Of a stretch of DNA of 16,971 bases, positions 1 to 8,189 are shown one piece after another (the stretch's first letter is position 1; each line of letters begins with the position of its first letter). Both the position numbers and the translations under genes were made by a program. Below the pieces are notes generated by a model. That model made no database searches, was not told where the DNA came from, and was given only the letters and a program-made list of their open reading frames with translations. This DNA comes from JAFGPJ01 sp964439135 (GTDB taxonomy: Bacteria; Planctomycetota; Phycisphaerae; Sedimentisphaerales; Anaerobacaceae): positions 1 through 16,971 of the forward strand of contig CAYTNN010000086.1 in assembly GCA_964439135.1 (NCBI GenBank), written 5' to 3'.

Positions 1-2961
1 ATTCAGCGCACTCCATGTATTGCCGCTCAATACCCGTGACTTGACATGGATGCTGCGGGGCAAGGTAACCGGGCCGGCATATTCTATAACACCCGGCAAA
101 ATGCCACCACTTGAGCCGCCTCCGCTTGCGGTAAGCTCGGCGGAGATAAGAAAGTCGGAGCTTGTGGCGGAAGCATTCAAGCCGTGGATGGCTAATATGT
201 TGGCGCCCTGCCGGAGATTGTCGAAAAAAGCTGAGATATCGATACTCTCGAACAGGATGGCGGCCGAATCGGAATGTGTGGAACTGGCGTTGGAGTTCCA
301 GCCTGGTGTGCCGTTGAAATTGCTTCTGGCCACCTCGACGCCGTTGAGATAGGCGATAAAACCGTCGTCGTACCGAATGTTCAGTGTCAGAGAGCTGAAG
401 TCATCGGGATTGCTGTTGAGAGTAAATGGAATGCGGATGTAACAGGTGTTATTCTTCGCGTACATCTCTTCCTGGACATCGAGAGTTATAAGCTGCTGGT
501 AGCCAGAGCTTCTTTCGTACCCGACGCCGCCGGGGCTGCCTGTACATCTCGCCCAGGCCTGATCGCTAAAAATTCCGCCGCCTTTCCAGTTATCGCTGAT
601 CGGGCCGGTTGGAACGAGTACTCGTTTCTCGGCGTTCTCAGGTACGAGGGTAGTGGCCTGCTGTGATGTGCCCGGCGATCTAAGGTCTGAACCGTCGAGG
701 CTATACAATATCGTGCCGGTTGTGGCGGTTATCGATAGCATGTTATTTTTCAAAATCGGGCCGCCGTGCTTATAGAATCCATTGATGTGAAAAACCGGAG
801 CATCTACTCGTGGATACAGGCCCATTGATCTGAAGTTATCGATCGCTATGTCCGATCGAGCAGGGAAATACTGGTTGATTAATCGGTCTCTCTCGGGAAT
901 CCAGAATTCATTTTTCGTATACAAGTAGTACGGGCCGGAACTATACCGGTGTACGTCTCTGCGGTAGTCTCCCCATCGAGCGGATTCTGCTATCACGGCC
1001 ATGTCAAGCTCGTCGGAGCGGTTGATCCATCGTTGGATATTATTTTCCAGCGTCAGAGCGCCGCCATTGAAGTGGTGTTTATGAACGCGGTCGCCAAAGC
1101 GTATACGAAACTCCTCGATATCGTCGAGATAGTTAAACAAACCCGTCGGATCGGATGATGGACTTGTGCCGGTCTCGCGAACATTTTCGAGTACGTGCTC
1201 ACTGTCCCAACTGTAGAAGTGCCATGGTCTGTTTTCCGTGCCGCCGCCGGCCGCCCGCCAGTTGCCGTCAGTCTTGAGGTCGACGTTACCGGCTGATAAG
1301 CACAATAGAGTCCAATCGATAAAGTTGTCCACGTCAAGTACCTTCTGGATCTCGTCCCAATTGCGGCTGGCAACGATATTTCTCATCCGGTTCCATGCGG
1401 AGGTGGTGCCGTCCGTTGCGTGACCACCATTTATGGCATCGATATTGTTTTCATCGCCACCATTATATGTGGCGTAGTGGGAGGCAACGGGTCGCTCGTG
1501 CAGGTTGTACAGGCCCCAATATATGCCGTTCAGGTACAGGTGGACGAAAAAGCCCTGGCCGGCATCGATGTGGCCCATATCAATGAGCGAATCGCGCATC
1601 CACTGGTCACGGATATATTGAGTACGTTCCCGCTGATCTGGCGCCCAGTGCGTCCAGGCATTGTTGAAGAAACCTCGAAGCTGGATTGTGTCGAAAGAAT
1701 TCACAGGCCATTCGTCAAACAGCTTAAAGTCAAGTCTGGTCGGGCCGTACTCGTCCCTGAATCGAAGGCTGAATGAATGCTTGGGACATTTGTTAGGTCT
1801 TCGACTTTCTCCGCCTTGAAGGCGAATGCCGCAGTTGACCTGGAATTCTTCGGAACCGTCCTGAGTGATGAACTCTGCTGAAACGGGACGTTCCCAATCC
1901 TGGCCCCCTGTAATCGAGTGGCCTGTGTAGATATAGATACCGCCTGTCTCGGGATCGTTATCATGGCTGAAAAGGTTATCTTTATCCGTCACTACCGAGA
2001 CGGTTGGGATTGACAGCAAAGCGTCGTCCATGAGATTAGCATAGTCAGGGTCGTTATACACTTCCGGGTCCATCCCATAATCTGCAGAATATGGGCTGAA
2101 CCAGGTGCTTGGATAGCCTTCGCTAAGTATCTGCTGCTGGCTTCGCCTGATCACATCAGCAAGGAAAATGTAAGTATGAGTATCCTCATTGGTGAATTTC
2201 CAGCCGGGTTTTATCGCCCTGGCCCGCAGGCACGTTGTGGTGCTGATTGGGATCGGGCCTGAGTAAACACTGCCACTGGAGGATCCACGTGCCGTAACTT
2301 TGTACGGCTCAGATCCGTCGAGGGTGTAGTAAATGTCAGCCCCCTCGGTTTCCGTGGCGATTGTTACTGAGAAAGGTGTATCGTAAAAACCACGGTTGTG
2401 GCTGAATTTCGTATCGGCGACCACACCTAAATACGCACCGCTGTTTTCCGCTTCCGGACTGGGAAGGCCGAAGAAACGCCAGTCGTCACTGCCATCGGGG
2501 CAGCGGCCATAGGACATATCGGTGGTCTGGCCGGGGAATATTATGCTGTCAATGAGAGTTTGCCCATCTTTGTCAAACAGGCCGATTTCCTCGCCGTCGG
2601 CATCGAGCTTGAAATTCGCATGCAGGCCCGCATCACTGGTGTCATTGTCGGCCCAAATCAGTAGATATTGTCCACGGGTAATAACGGTTGCAGACGGATT
2701 ATTATTGGGGATTTGCCACTTAGTTGGAAAAGACAAGTCATCTGTCAAATACATGCCGCCTATATTGATGTGACTGGAACCGTAATTGTAAATCTCGATC
2801 CAATCGTCATACTGTCCCTGCGAGTCCTGGATTGAAGTGCTGTTGGACGCCATGAACTCGTTTATGACCAGCGTAGTTTCTGCTGCATTGGCCGAGCCGA
2901 TCAAATATGTGGTCCACATTAAGGCTAAAATTGGCAGGCGGATTTTCGTATTTCTCAGCAT
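1..2961 (-). CDS. Secreted CotH-family protein with LTD and chitobiase-like domains (3' end beyond window)
   Basis: The frame is open without a stop from the ATG at 2961 to position 1, giving 987 codons; the C-terminus lies outside the window. Residues 1-26 form a signal peptide ending SANA, so the protein should be exported. Domains in order: a lamin-tail domain (about 29-165, beginning LVINEFMASNS); a chitobiase/beta-hexosaminidase C-terminal-like fold (185-275, IYYTLDGSEP around 210); a CotH kinase-like domain (about 315-710, with RLQGGESRRPNKCPK, K394, WGLYNLHER with E489, and WDSE at 585-588); a second chitobiase-like repeat (716-775, ILYSLDGSD); a beta-sandwich module (785-955, YDDGFIAYLNGVEVA); and the start of a third chitobiase-like repeat cut by the edge. 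The RBS is AGGAA, present twice just before the ATG. The gene lies 57 nt behind the larger CotH gene and is probably cotranscribed with it. CotH of Bacillus phosphorylates spore-coat proteins; the substrate here is unknown. High confidence that it is a gene, moderate on function. Confidence 0.9.
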   Translation of the reverse strand, partial: MLRNTKIRLPILALMWTTYLIGSANAAETTLVINEFMASNSTSIQDSQGQYDDWIEIYNYGSSHINIGGMYLTDDLSFPTKWQIPNNNPSATVITRGQYLLIWADNDTSDAGLHANFKLDADGEEIGLFDKDGQTLIDSIIFPGQTTDMSYGRCPDGSDDWRFFGLPSPEAENSGAYLGVVADTKFSHNRGFYDTPFSVTIATETEGADIYYTLDGSEPYKVTARGSSSGSVYSGPIPISTTTCLRARAIKPGWKFTNEDTHTYIFLADVIRRSQQQILSEGYPSTWFSPYSADYGMDPEVYNDPDYANLMDDALLSIPTVSVVTDKDNLFSHDNDPETGGIYIYTGHSITGGQDWERPVSAEFITQDGSEEFQVNCGIRLQGGESRRPNKCPKHSFSLRFRDEYGPTRLDFKLFDEWPVNSFDTIQLRGFFNNAWTHWAPDQRERTQYIRDQWMRDSLIDMGHIDAGQGFFVHLYLNGIYWGLYNLHERPVASHYATYNGGDENNIDAINGGHATDGTTSAWNRMRNIVASRNWDEIQKVLDVDNFIDWTLLCLSAGNVDLKTDGNWRAAGGGTENRPWHFYSWDSEHVLENVRETGTSPSSDPTGLFNYLDDIEEFRIRFGDRVHKHHFNGGALTLENNIQRWINRSDELDMAVIAESARWGDYRRDVHRYSSGPYYLYTKNEFWIPERDRLINQYFPARSDIAIDNFRSMGLYPRVDAPVFHINGFYKHGGPILKNNMLSITATTGTILYSLDGSDLRSPGTSQQATTLVPENAEKRVLVPTGPISDNWKGGGIFSDQAWARCTGSPGGVGYERSSGYQQLITLDVQEEMYAKNNTCYIRIPFTLNSNPDDFSSLTLNIRYDDGFIAYLNGVEVARSNFNGTPGWNSNASSTHSDSAAILFESIDISAFFDNLRQGANILAIHGLNASATSSDFLISAELTASGGGSSGGILPGVIEYAGPVTLPRSIHVKSRVLSGNTWSALN

Positions 2962-3018
2962 TTCCTGTTTGTTTCCTAATATATTGTATTTGTTTTTTGT
3001 TCTGATTCTGCCGGGAAT

Positions 3019-6000
3019 CTACGGGTTGTAACCTGGCGTGGGTGAAGCCGCCTGCCAGTTGTCCGGGTCATTGCCTGAATGATATTGATCGGTGAAGATT
3101 CTTTGCAGGACGTCGCCGGTGCCATCTGCGGTTTCCGGCCAGGGCGATACGTCCGCGAAAATCACTTCGTCGGCAATCACCCATGAAACCGGGTCACCCG
3201 GCAGGTCCGCCGCCTGTGGCATCTCGAGAGCGAGCCTTTCGCCCGCATTGGAAAGACTGCCCGCCCAGGGACCTGTTATATCCACTCCGGCGGTTAACGG
3301 CCCCGTATTATATGCAGCGATAAAGGCAGCCAGAAGGTTGGTATCTGTGTAAGGATCGAATCCTACGACTATCAACCTGCCGCGGCTCCGAATCGAAGTA
3401 TTGCCTTCGAATGTGTAATCGACGGCACCATCCAGACGCCAGGAGCCTTCGGAATTTTCAAGATAAACCCGGCTTGCGGTGGGATTGTATAACTCAATAT
3501 ACTCAGCATCGGTTTCGTTTGCAGGATGATACATCAGTTCGTCGATCATTACATTCAGGGCCGGATTGTCATTGGCCGAGTCACGCGAGGGTGTCATATG
3601 GAGCCAGTACGCATCGCCGTCAGGATAACGGCCTATGGAAGTATCAATTAACTGGCCTTTGAATCTGACGCTGTCGACGATGCGGTCCTCTGATGTGCCG
3701 GGAAGATAAGAGAGAATGACATCTTCTCCGGCCTTGTTCAGGCCGAATCCACTGTTGATTGGATTATGGAAGCCTGTCACCTCGTCGAAACTGATGTAAG
3801 AGTTGCCGGCAATCTCAACCGCTGGAATGGCCCATTTCTTTAGCTCTCCGATATCGTCGCTGAGATACCAGTGATTCAGATTAACGCTTGCCGGCGTCGT
3901 ATTATAGAGTTCTATCCAGTCGTCGGAATCGTACTGCGGAAGTTGCGGATTGCTATAGTCTGTATGAGCCATAATTTCGTTTAGCACAACGTTGGTTTCC
4001 GGTTCGGGGTCGACCTGGCCGGGAGAGCCACCGATGTAAGTGCTGGCGCGCCAGTTGCGCCCATAGTTCAGCGAACCGGCGGGCTCATCTATCAGTGCCG
4101 AATCCAAGGGCACCAAAGAATGGCCGCCTCCATCGGGCGATAAAGGCCAGCCCCGACCGTCGTTGTACTCGAACTGCACAATCGTTGAGTTCCAGAAATC
4201 TTCCAGGGTTATATTCTCGCCGGTATTTGACAATTTGCCGGAGTACTCGCCGGCTATTCTTAGGGATAAACCCGTGCCGTAACGCGATATGAAAGCGGCA
4301 CGATCTTTGACCACGAGGACGAACTCGCCGGGCCCAAGACTCGTAATGCTGCCGTTACCGAAATCGAATGTGATGCCGTTGACGAAAGAAACAGAACTCA
4401 AGTCCAGGTTTTCGTCGCCGATGTTCATCAATTCGATGAATTCGAATTCTTCATTGTCGGTTGAGTCACCCACAGGCGGAGCCGGGGGATTGTACATTAC
4501 TTCCGTGATGCGCAAATCCTCCAGTATTCCTGCCGACATCGGCTCACTTGTTACGAACTGAAGCGGGTATGACCAGTGGCTCCATCGGCTGCTGTTATCC
4601 TTGAACCGGCTGCGAACCCGATAGGTGCGCCCCACCTTAACCGCGCTGGCGGGAATTTGTATGGTGCTGTTGGAAACGTCGGTTATCTCTTCACTTTCCC
4701 AGACCGAATCGATCTCATATTTTCCCGGCTTCCTGCTGTAAGCGGGTGGGATAGCAGGAGGTTCGGTTCCTTCGTCTATCTGGCCAAACAATCGAATATC
4801 AAAGAAACAATCGCTGCTGTTTGACAGGTAAGAATTGATTACCTGTGCCGTGATAACATTTGTGCCGGAGACAAGATAATTGCTCGGGTCGGCTAACGTA
4901 AAAGAAGTAAAGCCGTGATTCTCCGAACGGTTGCTGACGGTAGCGTCAAAAGGTAGTTCCGCCGAGGGCGTGTTGCCGGACGCGACATGGACGCCGTTAA
5001 TCCAAACATTTATACCGTCGTCGTACATGGTTTCAAGTACAACGCTGTCGATAGTATCCAGGTCCGTCACTTCGAATGTTTTGCGAAAATACACCGTCGA
5101 GTATCCGCCCCTCATATCACTTAAATTTGTAATAATGAATGTCTCGCCGTAACCGATAGGCGTAATGCCGCTGAGCCAGCTTGAGTCATTAAAATTGATC
5201 TGACGCCACGGCGAACCTTGCGTCGAAGACGGTTCTCGAGTACCTTTAAAATATTTCCATTGGTCACCTTGATCGATAAGAATAATTCTGTCGCTTTGAA
5301 CTGCGACTTGGGAGCCCGGGGCCACCTCGGCGATACGCCATTTGGTCGCGGCGAATGTGCCGCTGCCCTGAGGATCACTGAAGGGACTTGTCTCAAATGT
5401 CAGGCAGTTAATCGGAAAATTTGGCGGACAGGTTGATGTCACAGCCGGGGTGCGTGGGATAGCCGAATCGTTTGATATAGAATTCATACGGATTTGCCGC
5501 TCGACAACAAAATCTTTCATAACCTGAACCATGCCGGCGAAGTCCCGCTCATAGCCGCGATCGGCGGCCTCCTCGTAGAATCGACCCTGACCGGCCTTGA
5601 AAGAAGGTTGCTGGTTAAGATACCTGGGATAGGCGCCGTCGCCCACAGCCCAGTGATAGTCCCACATTGCCCGGTCGGCGTCCACGATGGAAAGTCCACC
5701 GTCAGGATCATCAATTATGGCTGCAAAATCGTCAATCAGTTGGTTCGTCTGGTCGGAATTAAATAACAAATCGCAGATTTCCCGTACCCGGTTCCTGCAG
5801 GCTGTATCGATCTCGGGACGGTTTAAGATTCCGCTTTGGTTGAATGGATCCGACATGCTGCCGTAATAGCAGGTCCAGGTAAGGTCAACATCCCAGACAA
5901 GTTGCCACCATAAGTTATTTGTGCCCCACTCGTTGGTGGTTGGCTCGGGATTCAGATAAAAGAAATGGTTCTTGCTGGTAATATCACCGTGGTGGACGGC

Positions 6001-7866
6001 ATTATAAATAGCGTAAAGCCCATAGTATGCTTCGAGATTGACATTTGAGCCCCACCAATCGGCTGAAGAGGCTGACTGGTAACCGCTTCTGAAGCTCGTA
6101 ACGTCGGAGTTGTCCGAGACGGCTGTTGGCCCCTGGTTGTTAAGTTCCCCCCATCTATTAGGTAAGTCTTGGTCCATCTTGTAAAGATTGCCGTCCGGCA
6201 AATCATGCTCATCAAGGAAGCGACCGTCCATCTGCTCGATGGTCATATAAAGCCCCCAGAAATCGCCGTCATACTGGGTCCCTCTGCTGGTTAGTGGCGG
6301 ATGTGCAGCGTTAAGAGTGCCGTCTTCGTATTGCTCGTCGATGATTCTAAAATGCACCCAGTTTGTTTTTGAAGTCGGCACACCTGCCATATTAAAGAGC
6401 TTGTTTGATAGAGCCTCGAACATACCATGCTCGCCGCGCTGCCCGAAGCTTCCCTGTTGGATGCACGCGGAGAAATTGAGCTTGTCCCATTTAGTCTTGT
6501 ACTTTTTGCCGTAATCGTCACGCGCCTGGAAACGATGTCCACGGTTGAAGTTGAATTTCCACATGTTTTTACCCATGGCCTGTCGCCAGCAGCCGCCGCG
6601 CAGACGATACAGTATATGGTCGTAGACTTCTCCTTCATAAACGAGTGTTCCGTACCATCTAAACTCATTGGCCTGAGGACTTGTGTAACCGGGTTGGAAA
6701 AACCAGCTACACTCTTCGACGTCGGATTTTTTGCTGATAAAATGATAAACGGGCAGGCTGTTCATGACGTCTGTGTCGTATTTGACCACGGCAGTAATGC
6801 CGGGCCTATCGGCTCCGTACCAGGCCGGCACTCCGTCATAGACAAAATAAGCGAAATTAGGCTGCGGATCATCCGGATACGGCACCATAAGAGAACGCCC
6901 GCCGTTATCTGTAACTGTGATGCGATAACGTACCAGCCGCCGGTGAATCTGTATAAAGCTTGGAACTTGAACACTGTAAATGTCGTCGCCGGCGATTGCA
7001 TCACCGTTGAGCCCGTCGTCGTGCATTACGAGATTTGTCCAGTTCGTATAGTACTGCGAATCCGTGATATTTATATAATTGCCGGGTTCTACGAACTGAT
7101 AGCTCAGAGTAACATCGGCCACACCGTCGGAGTCGGTTACTTTAGCAGTAATAGTGACCGGCTGGCCCGACTTCGGTTGTTTGGGAGAGTGTTTTACCTG
7201 GCGGATATGGGGCGGTGAATTATCGAGGTAAACCGAGGCATTGAATGCCGCCCGTGTGGGAGAAGCCGAGCGCCAACTGCCTGCCAGGTCATTGTCGAGA
7301 AACGGATTTATCAATTGGATGGAATATCCTGTGCCTGGCTGACCGTTTGCTACCGCGTCGCCCACCGTCGGCCATGGGAATCCAAGCTGATAATCCACCC
7401 TGTCGATTTCCTCGCCGTCAGCGTTGTAAAGTATGACCCTGTCTCCGTTATTGCCGAGTTTGCCCTCAAACGGGCCGAAGATCGGTACGATGAATCTGCC
7501 GCTGATATGGGTTGGGTCCTGGGCCACGATAATATAGCCTCTCGCCGGCAGGATCGAGCCGTCCGGGAATTGATATGATATAGCGTTAGTAAAATACCAG
7601 CCTGAAAGATCAATATCTACCGCAGTCGTGTTGTGGAGCTCAATAAACTCTAAAAGTTCGGTTTTGATATCGGGATCGTAGTGAATCTCATTAATAACAA
7701 CGCCGGAGACCACATTGGACGAGTTCTCAGCCATCAGGGCCGGCTCTGTCGTATCGGCCCGGAGACCTCTGCTTAAATCGTCCGCCTGACAGATCTCTTC
7801 TATTGAGCCTATCAATAAAAAGGTTATCATAATGGTTATTAACGAGATTCTTACGTATCTGAGCAT
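3019..7866 (-). CDS. Very large secreted LTD/CotH multidomain protein (1615 aa)
   Basis: The ATG at 7866 follows GGAAGGG with 8 nt spacing. An N-terminal signal peptide (about 1-28, hydrophobic ISLITIMITFLLIG) predicts export. Domains in order: LTD1 (about 55-205, VVINEIHYDP); an Ig-like region (215-350, GQPVTITAKVTDSDGV); a CotH kinase-like domain (372-796), with LRGGCWRQAMGKNMWKF (K433), FWGLYMTIEQMDGRFL (E544), NLYKMD (K563) and WDVD at 658-661; a fibronectin-III-like unit split into 820-850 and 1050-1105 by an inserted beta-sandwich module (about 855-1030, YDDGINVWINGVHVA); then LTD2 (1118-1285), LTD3 (1293-1430) and LTD4 (1437-1612). There is no PEP-CTERM, LPXTG or transmembrane anchor; the chain stops right after the last LTD. 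LTDs are often found on exported bacterial proteins and may mediate surface or nucleic-acid contact. CotH domains are atypical kinases. Kinase activity and partner are inferred, not shown. Confidence 0.93.
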   Translation of the reverse strand: MLRYVRISLITIMITFLLIGSIEEICQADDLSRGLRADTTEPALMAENSSNVVSGVVINEIHYDPDIKTELLEFIELHNTTAVDIDLSGWYFTNAISYQFPDGSILPARGYIIVAQDPTHISGRFIVPIFGPFEGKLGNNGDRVILYNADGEEIDRVDYQLGFPWPTVGDAVANGQPGTGYSIQLINPFLDNDLAGSWRSASPTRAAFNASVYLDNSPPHIRQVKHSPKQPKSGQPVTITAKVTDSDGVADVTLSYQFVEPGNYINITDSQYYTNWTNLVMHDDGLNGDAIAGDDIYSVQVPSFIQIHRRLVRYRITVTDNGGRSLMVPYPDDPQPNFAYFVYDGVPAWYGADRPGITAVVKYDTDVMNSLPVYHFISKKSDVEECSWFFQPGYTSPQANEFRWYGTLVYEGEVYDHILYRLRGGCWRQAMGKNMWKFNFNRGHRFQARDDYGKKYKTKWDKLNFSACIQQGSFGQRGEHGMFEALSNKLFNMAGVPTSKTNWVHFRIIDEQYEDGTLNAAHPPLTSRGTQYDGDFWGLYMTIEQMDGRFLDEHDLPDGNLYKMDQDLPNRWGELNNQGPTAVSDNSDVTSFRSGYQSASSADWWGSNVNLEAYYGLYAIYNAVHHGDITSKNHFFYLNPEPTTNEWGTNNLWWQLVWDVDLTWTCYYGSMSDPFNQSGILNRPEIDTACRNRVREICDLLFNSDQTNQLIDDFAAIIDDPDGGLSIVDADRAMWDYHWAVGDGAYPRYLNQQPSFKAGQGRFYEEAADRGYERDFAGMVQVMKDFVVERQIRMNSISNDSAIPRTPAVTSTCPPNFPINCLTFETSPFSDPQGSGTFAATKWRIAEVAPGSQVAVQSDRIILIDQGDQWKYFKGTREPSSTQGSPWRQINFNDSSWLSGITPIGYGETFIITNLSDMRGGYSTVYFRKTFEVTDLDTIDSVVLETMYDDGINVWINGVHVASGNTPSAELPFDATVSNRSENHGFTSFTLADPSNYLVSGTNVITAQVINSYLSNSSDCFFDIRLFGQIDEGTEPPAIPPAYSRKPGKYEIDSVWESEEITDVSNSTIQIPASAVKVGRTYRVRSRFKDNSSRWSHWSYPLQFVTSEPMSAGILEDLRITEVMYNPPAPPVGDSTDNEEFEFIELMNIGDENLDLSSVSFVNGITFDFGNGSITSLGPGEFVLVVKDRAAFISRYGTGLSLRIAGEYSGKLSNTGENITLEDFWNSTIVQFEYNDGRGWPLSPDGGGHSLVPLDSALIDEPAGSLNYGRNWRASTYIGGSPGQVDPEPETNVVLNEIMAHTDYSNPQLPQYDSDDWIELYNTTPASVNLNHWYLSDDIGELKKWAIPAVEIAGNSYISFDEVTGFHNPINSGFGLNKAGEDVILSYLPGTSEDRIVDSVRFKGQLIDTSIGRYPDGDAYWLHMTPSRDSANDNPALNVMIDELMYHPANETDAEYIELYNPTASRVYLENSEGSWRLDGAVDYTFEGNTSIRSRGRLIVVGFDPYTDTNLLAAFIAAYNTGPLTAGVDITGPWAGSLSNAGERLALEMPQAADLPGDPVSWVIADEVIFADVSPWPETADGTGDVLQRIFTDQYHSGNDPDNWQAASPTPGYNP

Positions 7867-7928
7867 CTTATGAACCCTTCCTCAGCGGTTGTTTGAGATA
7901 TTAACTATAGTCATTATTTTATCTTTAA

Positions 7929-7945
7929 GCTACATTTATTGTAGC
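7929..7945. repeat. Perfect 6-bp inverted repeat over a promoter -10, operator candidate
   Basis: GCTACA and TGTAGC are separated by TTTAT. On the minus strand the repeat covers the -10 hexamer (7938-7943) and the expected transcription start, so it is better read as a protein-binding site than as a terminator. No T-run follows on either strand. Confidence 0.4.
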
Positions 7946-7967
7946 ATATAGGGGGTAGCCGAGTCAA
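7938..7967 (-). promoter_or_regulatory. Sigma70-type promoter with extended -10 for the CotH pair
   Basis: Read on the minus strand: -35 TTGACT (7967-7962), an 18-nt spacer, then TGC followed by TACAAT (7943-7938), an extended -10. The start would be near 7931, leaving a leader of about 65 nt before the ATG at 7866. It was found by eye, but the match is 5/6 at both hexamers plus the TG element. Confidence 0.6.
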
Positions 7968-8064
7968 TGCCTTTCAATTGAGATTAGAAAATGCAGATAC
8001 GTAGGGTATGTACTGCACACCATCATCGCTGACAGGGCACAATAGCTCTCTGATAATTTCGTAC

Positions 8065-8093
8065 TTGATTTGTGGTTTGGCCATTTGTATTAT
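8065..8093 (+). promoter_or_regulatory. Sigma70-type promoter for the Tat isomerase/radical SAM operon
   Basis: -35 TTGATT (8065-8070), 17-nt spacer, -10 TATTAT (8088-8093). The start is expected near 8100, about 90 nt before the ATG at 8190. Called by eye; hexamers match 4/6 and 5/6 with ideal spacing. Confidence 0.55.
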
Positions 8094-8102
8094 CGGTTGG
8101 CC
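8077..8102. repeat. TTGGCC direct repeat flanking the -10, possible operator
   Basis: TTGGCC occurs at 8077-8082 and again at 8097-8102, exactly 20 bp apart, so on the same face of the helix. The two copies bracket the proposed -10 at 8088-8093, a position that suits a repressor. The match is only 6 bp and could be chance. Confidence 0.25.
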
Positions 8103-8189
8103 TGTTCAATGAAAGTGAATTCTAATAAGGATACTCCGAATGGGCGGTTTTGTGAAAATCTCTGAAATATAAGAATAAGGAGCCAGATT

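Larger units (their letters stand above)
7867..8189. other. Divergent intergenic control region
   Basis: These 323 nt lie between the minus-strand CotH pair and the plus-strand isomerase operon. They hold the two promoters, the inverted repeat and the direct repeat listed separately, plus the RBSs of both flanking genes. I see no RNA gene or convincing riboswitch. Two tiny open frames (7991-8032, 8109-8165) lack a ribosome binding site. Confidence 0.7.

Noticed and set aside
6427..7218. 263-codon plus-strand open frame
   Set aside because: It lies wholly opposite the CotH domain of the 1615-aa gene, has no family resemblance, and is explained as an antisense shadow.
7991..8032. 13-codon frame with three consecutive His codons, resembling a his-type leader peptide
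   Set aside because: No ribosome binding site, no promoter clearly upstream on the plus strand, no attenuator hairpins after it, and the downstream genes are not histidine biosynthesis.
8109..8165. 18-codon upstream frame in the leader of the isomerase operon
   Set aside because: It begins only about 9 nt after the proposed transcription start and has no Shine-Dalgarno; coding cannot be supported.
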